Notes under the pieces: model-generated
What the model was told of the DNA's origin: nothing
What the model saw: only the letters and a program-made list of their open reading frames with translations
The model's database searches: none
Shown: positions 63,999 to 64,000 of the stretch, one piece after another
Numbering within the stretch: the stretch's first letter is position 1
How the letters are laid out: each line of letters starts with the position of its first letter
Made by a program: the position numbers and the translations under genes
Assembly (NCBI RefSeq): GCF_023238625.1
Contig: NZ_CP096670.1
Span: 1,105,501 to 1,169,500 of the forward strand
Reading direction: 5' to 3'
Source: Agarivorans sp. TSD2052
GTDB taxonomy: Bacteria > Pseudomonadota > Gammaproteobacteria > Enterobacterales > Celerinatantimonadaceae
Length of the DNA stretch: 64,000 bases

Positions 63999-64000
63999 TA

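Overview
The window reads as a chromosomal segment of a marine gammaproteobacterium, most likely from the Alteromonadales (Agarivorans-, Alteromonas- or Shewanella-like). The grounds are a complete Na+-translocating NADH:quinone reductase operon with apbE and nqrM, a secreted GH16 beta-glucanase, a PEP-CTERM protein, an FMN-riboswitch-controlled ribB, five LysR regulators and moderate GC with AT-rich intergenic stretches. I cannot name the species from the sequence alone. I see no tRNA, rRNA, CRISPR array, insertion sequence, integrase or phage gene.

Layout. 1-1036: 3' part of a TRAP-type solute-binding lipoprotein. 1322-8432: nqrABCDEF-apbE-nqrM, tightly packed and closed by a bidirectional terminator. 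8473-14611 (minus): a 1856-residue PKD-repeat lipoprotein and a small secreted partner that share a DUF1566/Lcl-type C-terminal domain; six repeats are nearly identical 282-bp units. 14711-20939: gamma-glutamyltransferase, a small EF-hand protein, a fused ThrE exporter, malic enzyme maeA and a PACE-type efflux protein. 21064-25021: a LysR gene, an FMN riboswitch plus ribB, and a lipoprotein joining a CBM48-like domain to an esterase. 25331-33163: aldo/keto reductase, LysR, GH16 glucanase, RNase R, YjjX, an RmlD-like reductase and a possible Tai4-family immunity protein.

33721-44240 is an accessory block: a small secreted protein, a MocR-type regulator divergent from a DUF1127 gene across a cluster of ACAGAT motifs, a GST, a YqhD-like alcohol dehydrogenase, a DJ-1/PfpI protein with a divergent LysR, a DMT exporter, a DUF1772 protein, a SLC13-type anion transporter, and a VOC protein with a divergent LysR. 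The DJ-1, YqhD and GST genes suggest reactive-carbonyl detoxification. 44514-45747: an orphan PEP-CTERM protein and a YiiX-type permuted NlpC/P60 hydrolase.

45919-52528 (minus): a tripartite RND efflux operon (adaptor, pump, outer-membrane channel) behind a LysR gene. 52702-57983 (minus): an MMPL transporter, a LolA-like protein and an outer-membrane barrel, with a TetR gene upstream. Paired copies of the palindrome TGACG-N3-CGTCA, 18 bp apart, lie in front of both the MMPL operon and tetR; this is the clearest regulatory circuit in the window. 58349-62938: sstT, then a translationally coupled DUF3857/transglutaminase protein and TPR lipoprotein. 62939-64000: a 59-aa two-helix membrane protein and the 3' end of a gene that runs off the right edge.

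No single locus is clearly an undescribed system. The best candidates for follow-up are the TetR/MMPL/LolA-like/OMP export locus, the mosaic PKD-repeat lipoprotein with its small partner, the MocR/DUF1127 intergenic array, and the transglutaminase/TPR-lipoprotein pair.
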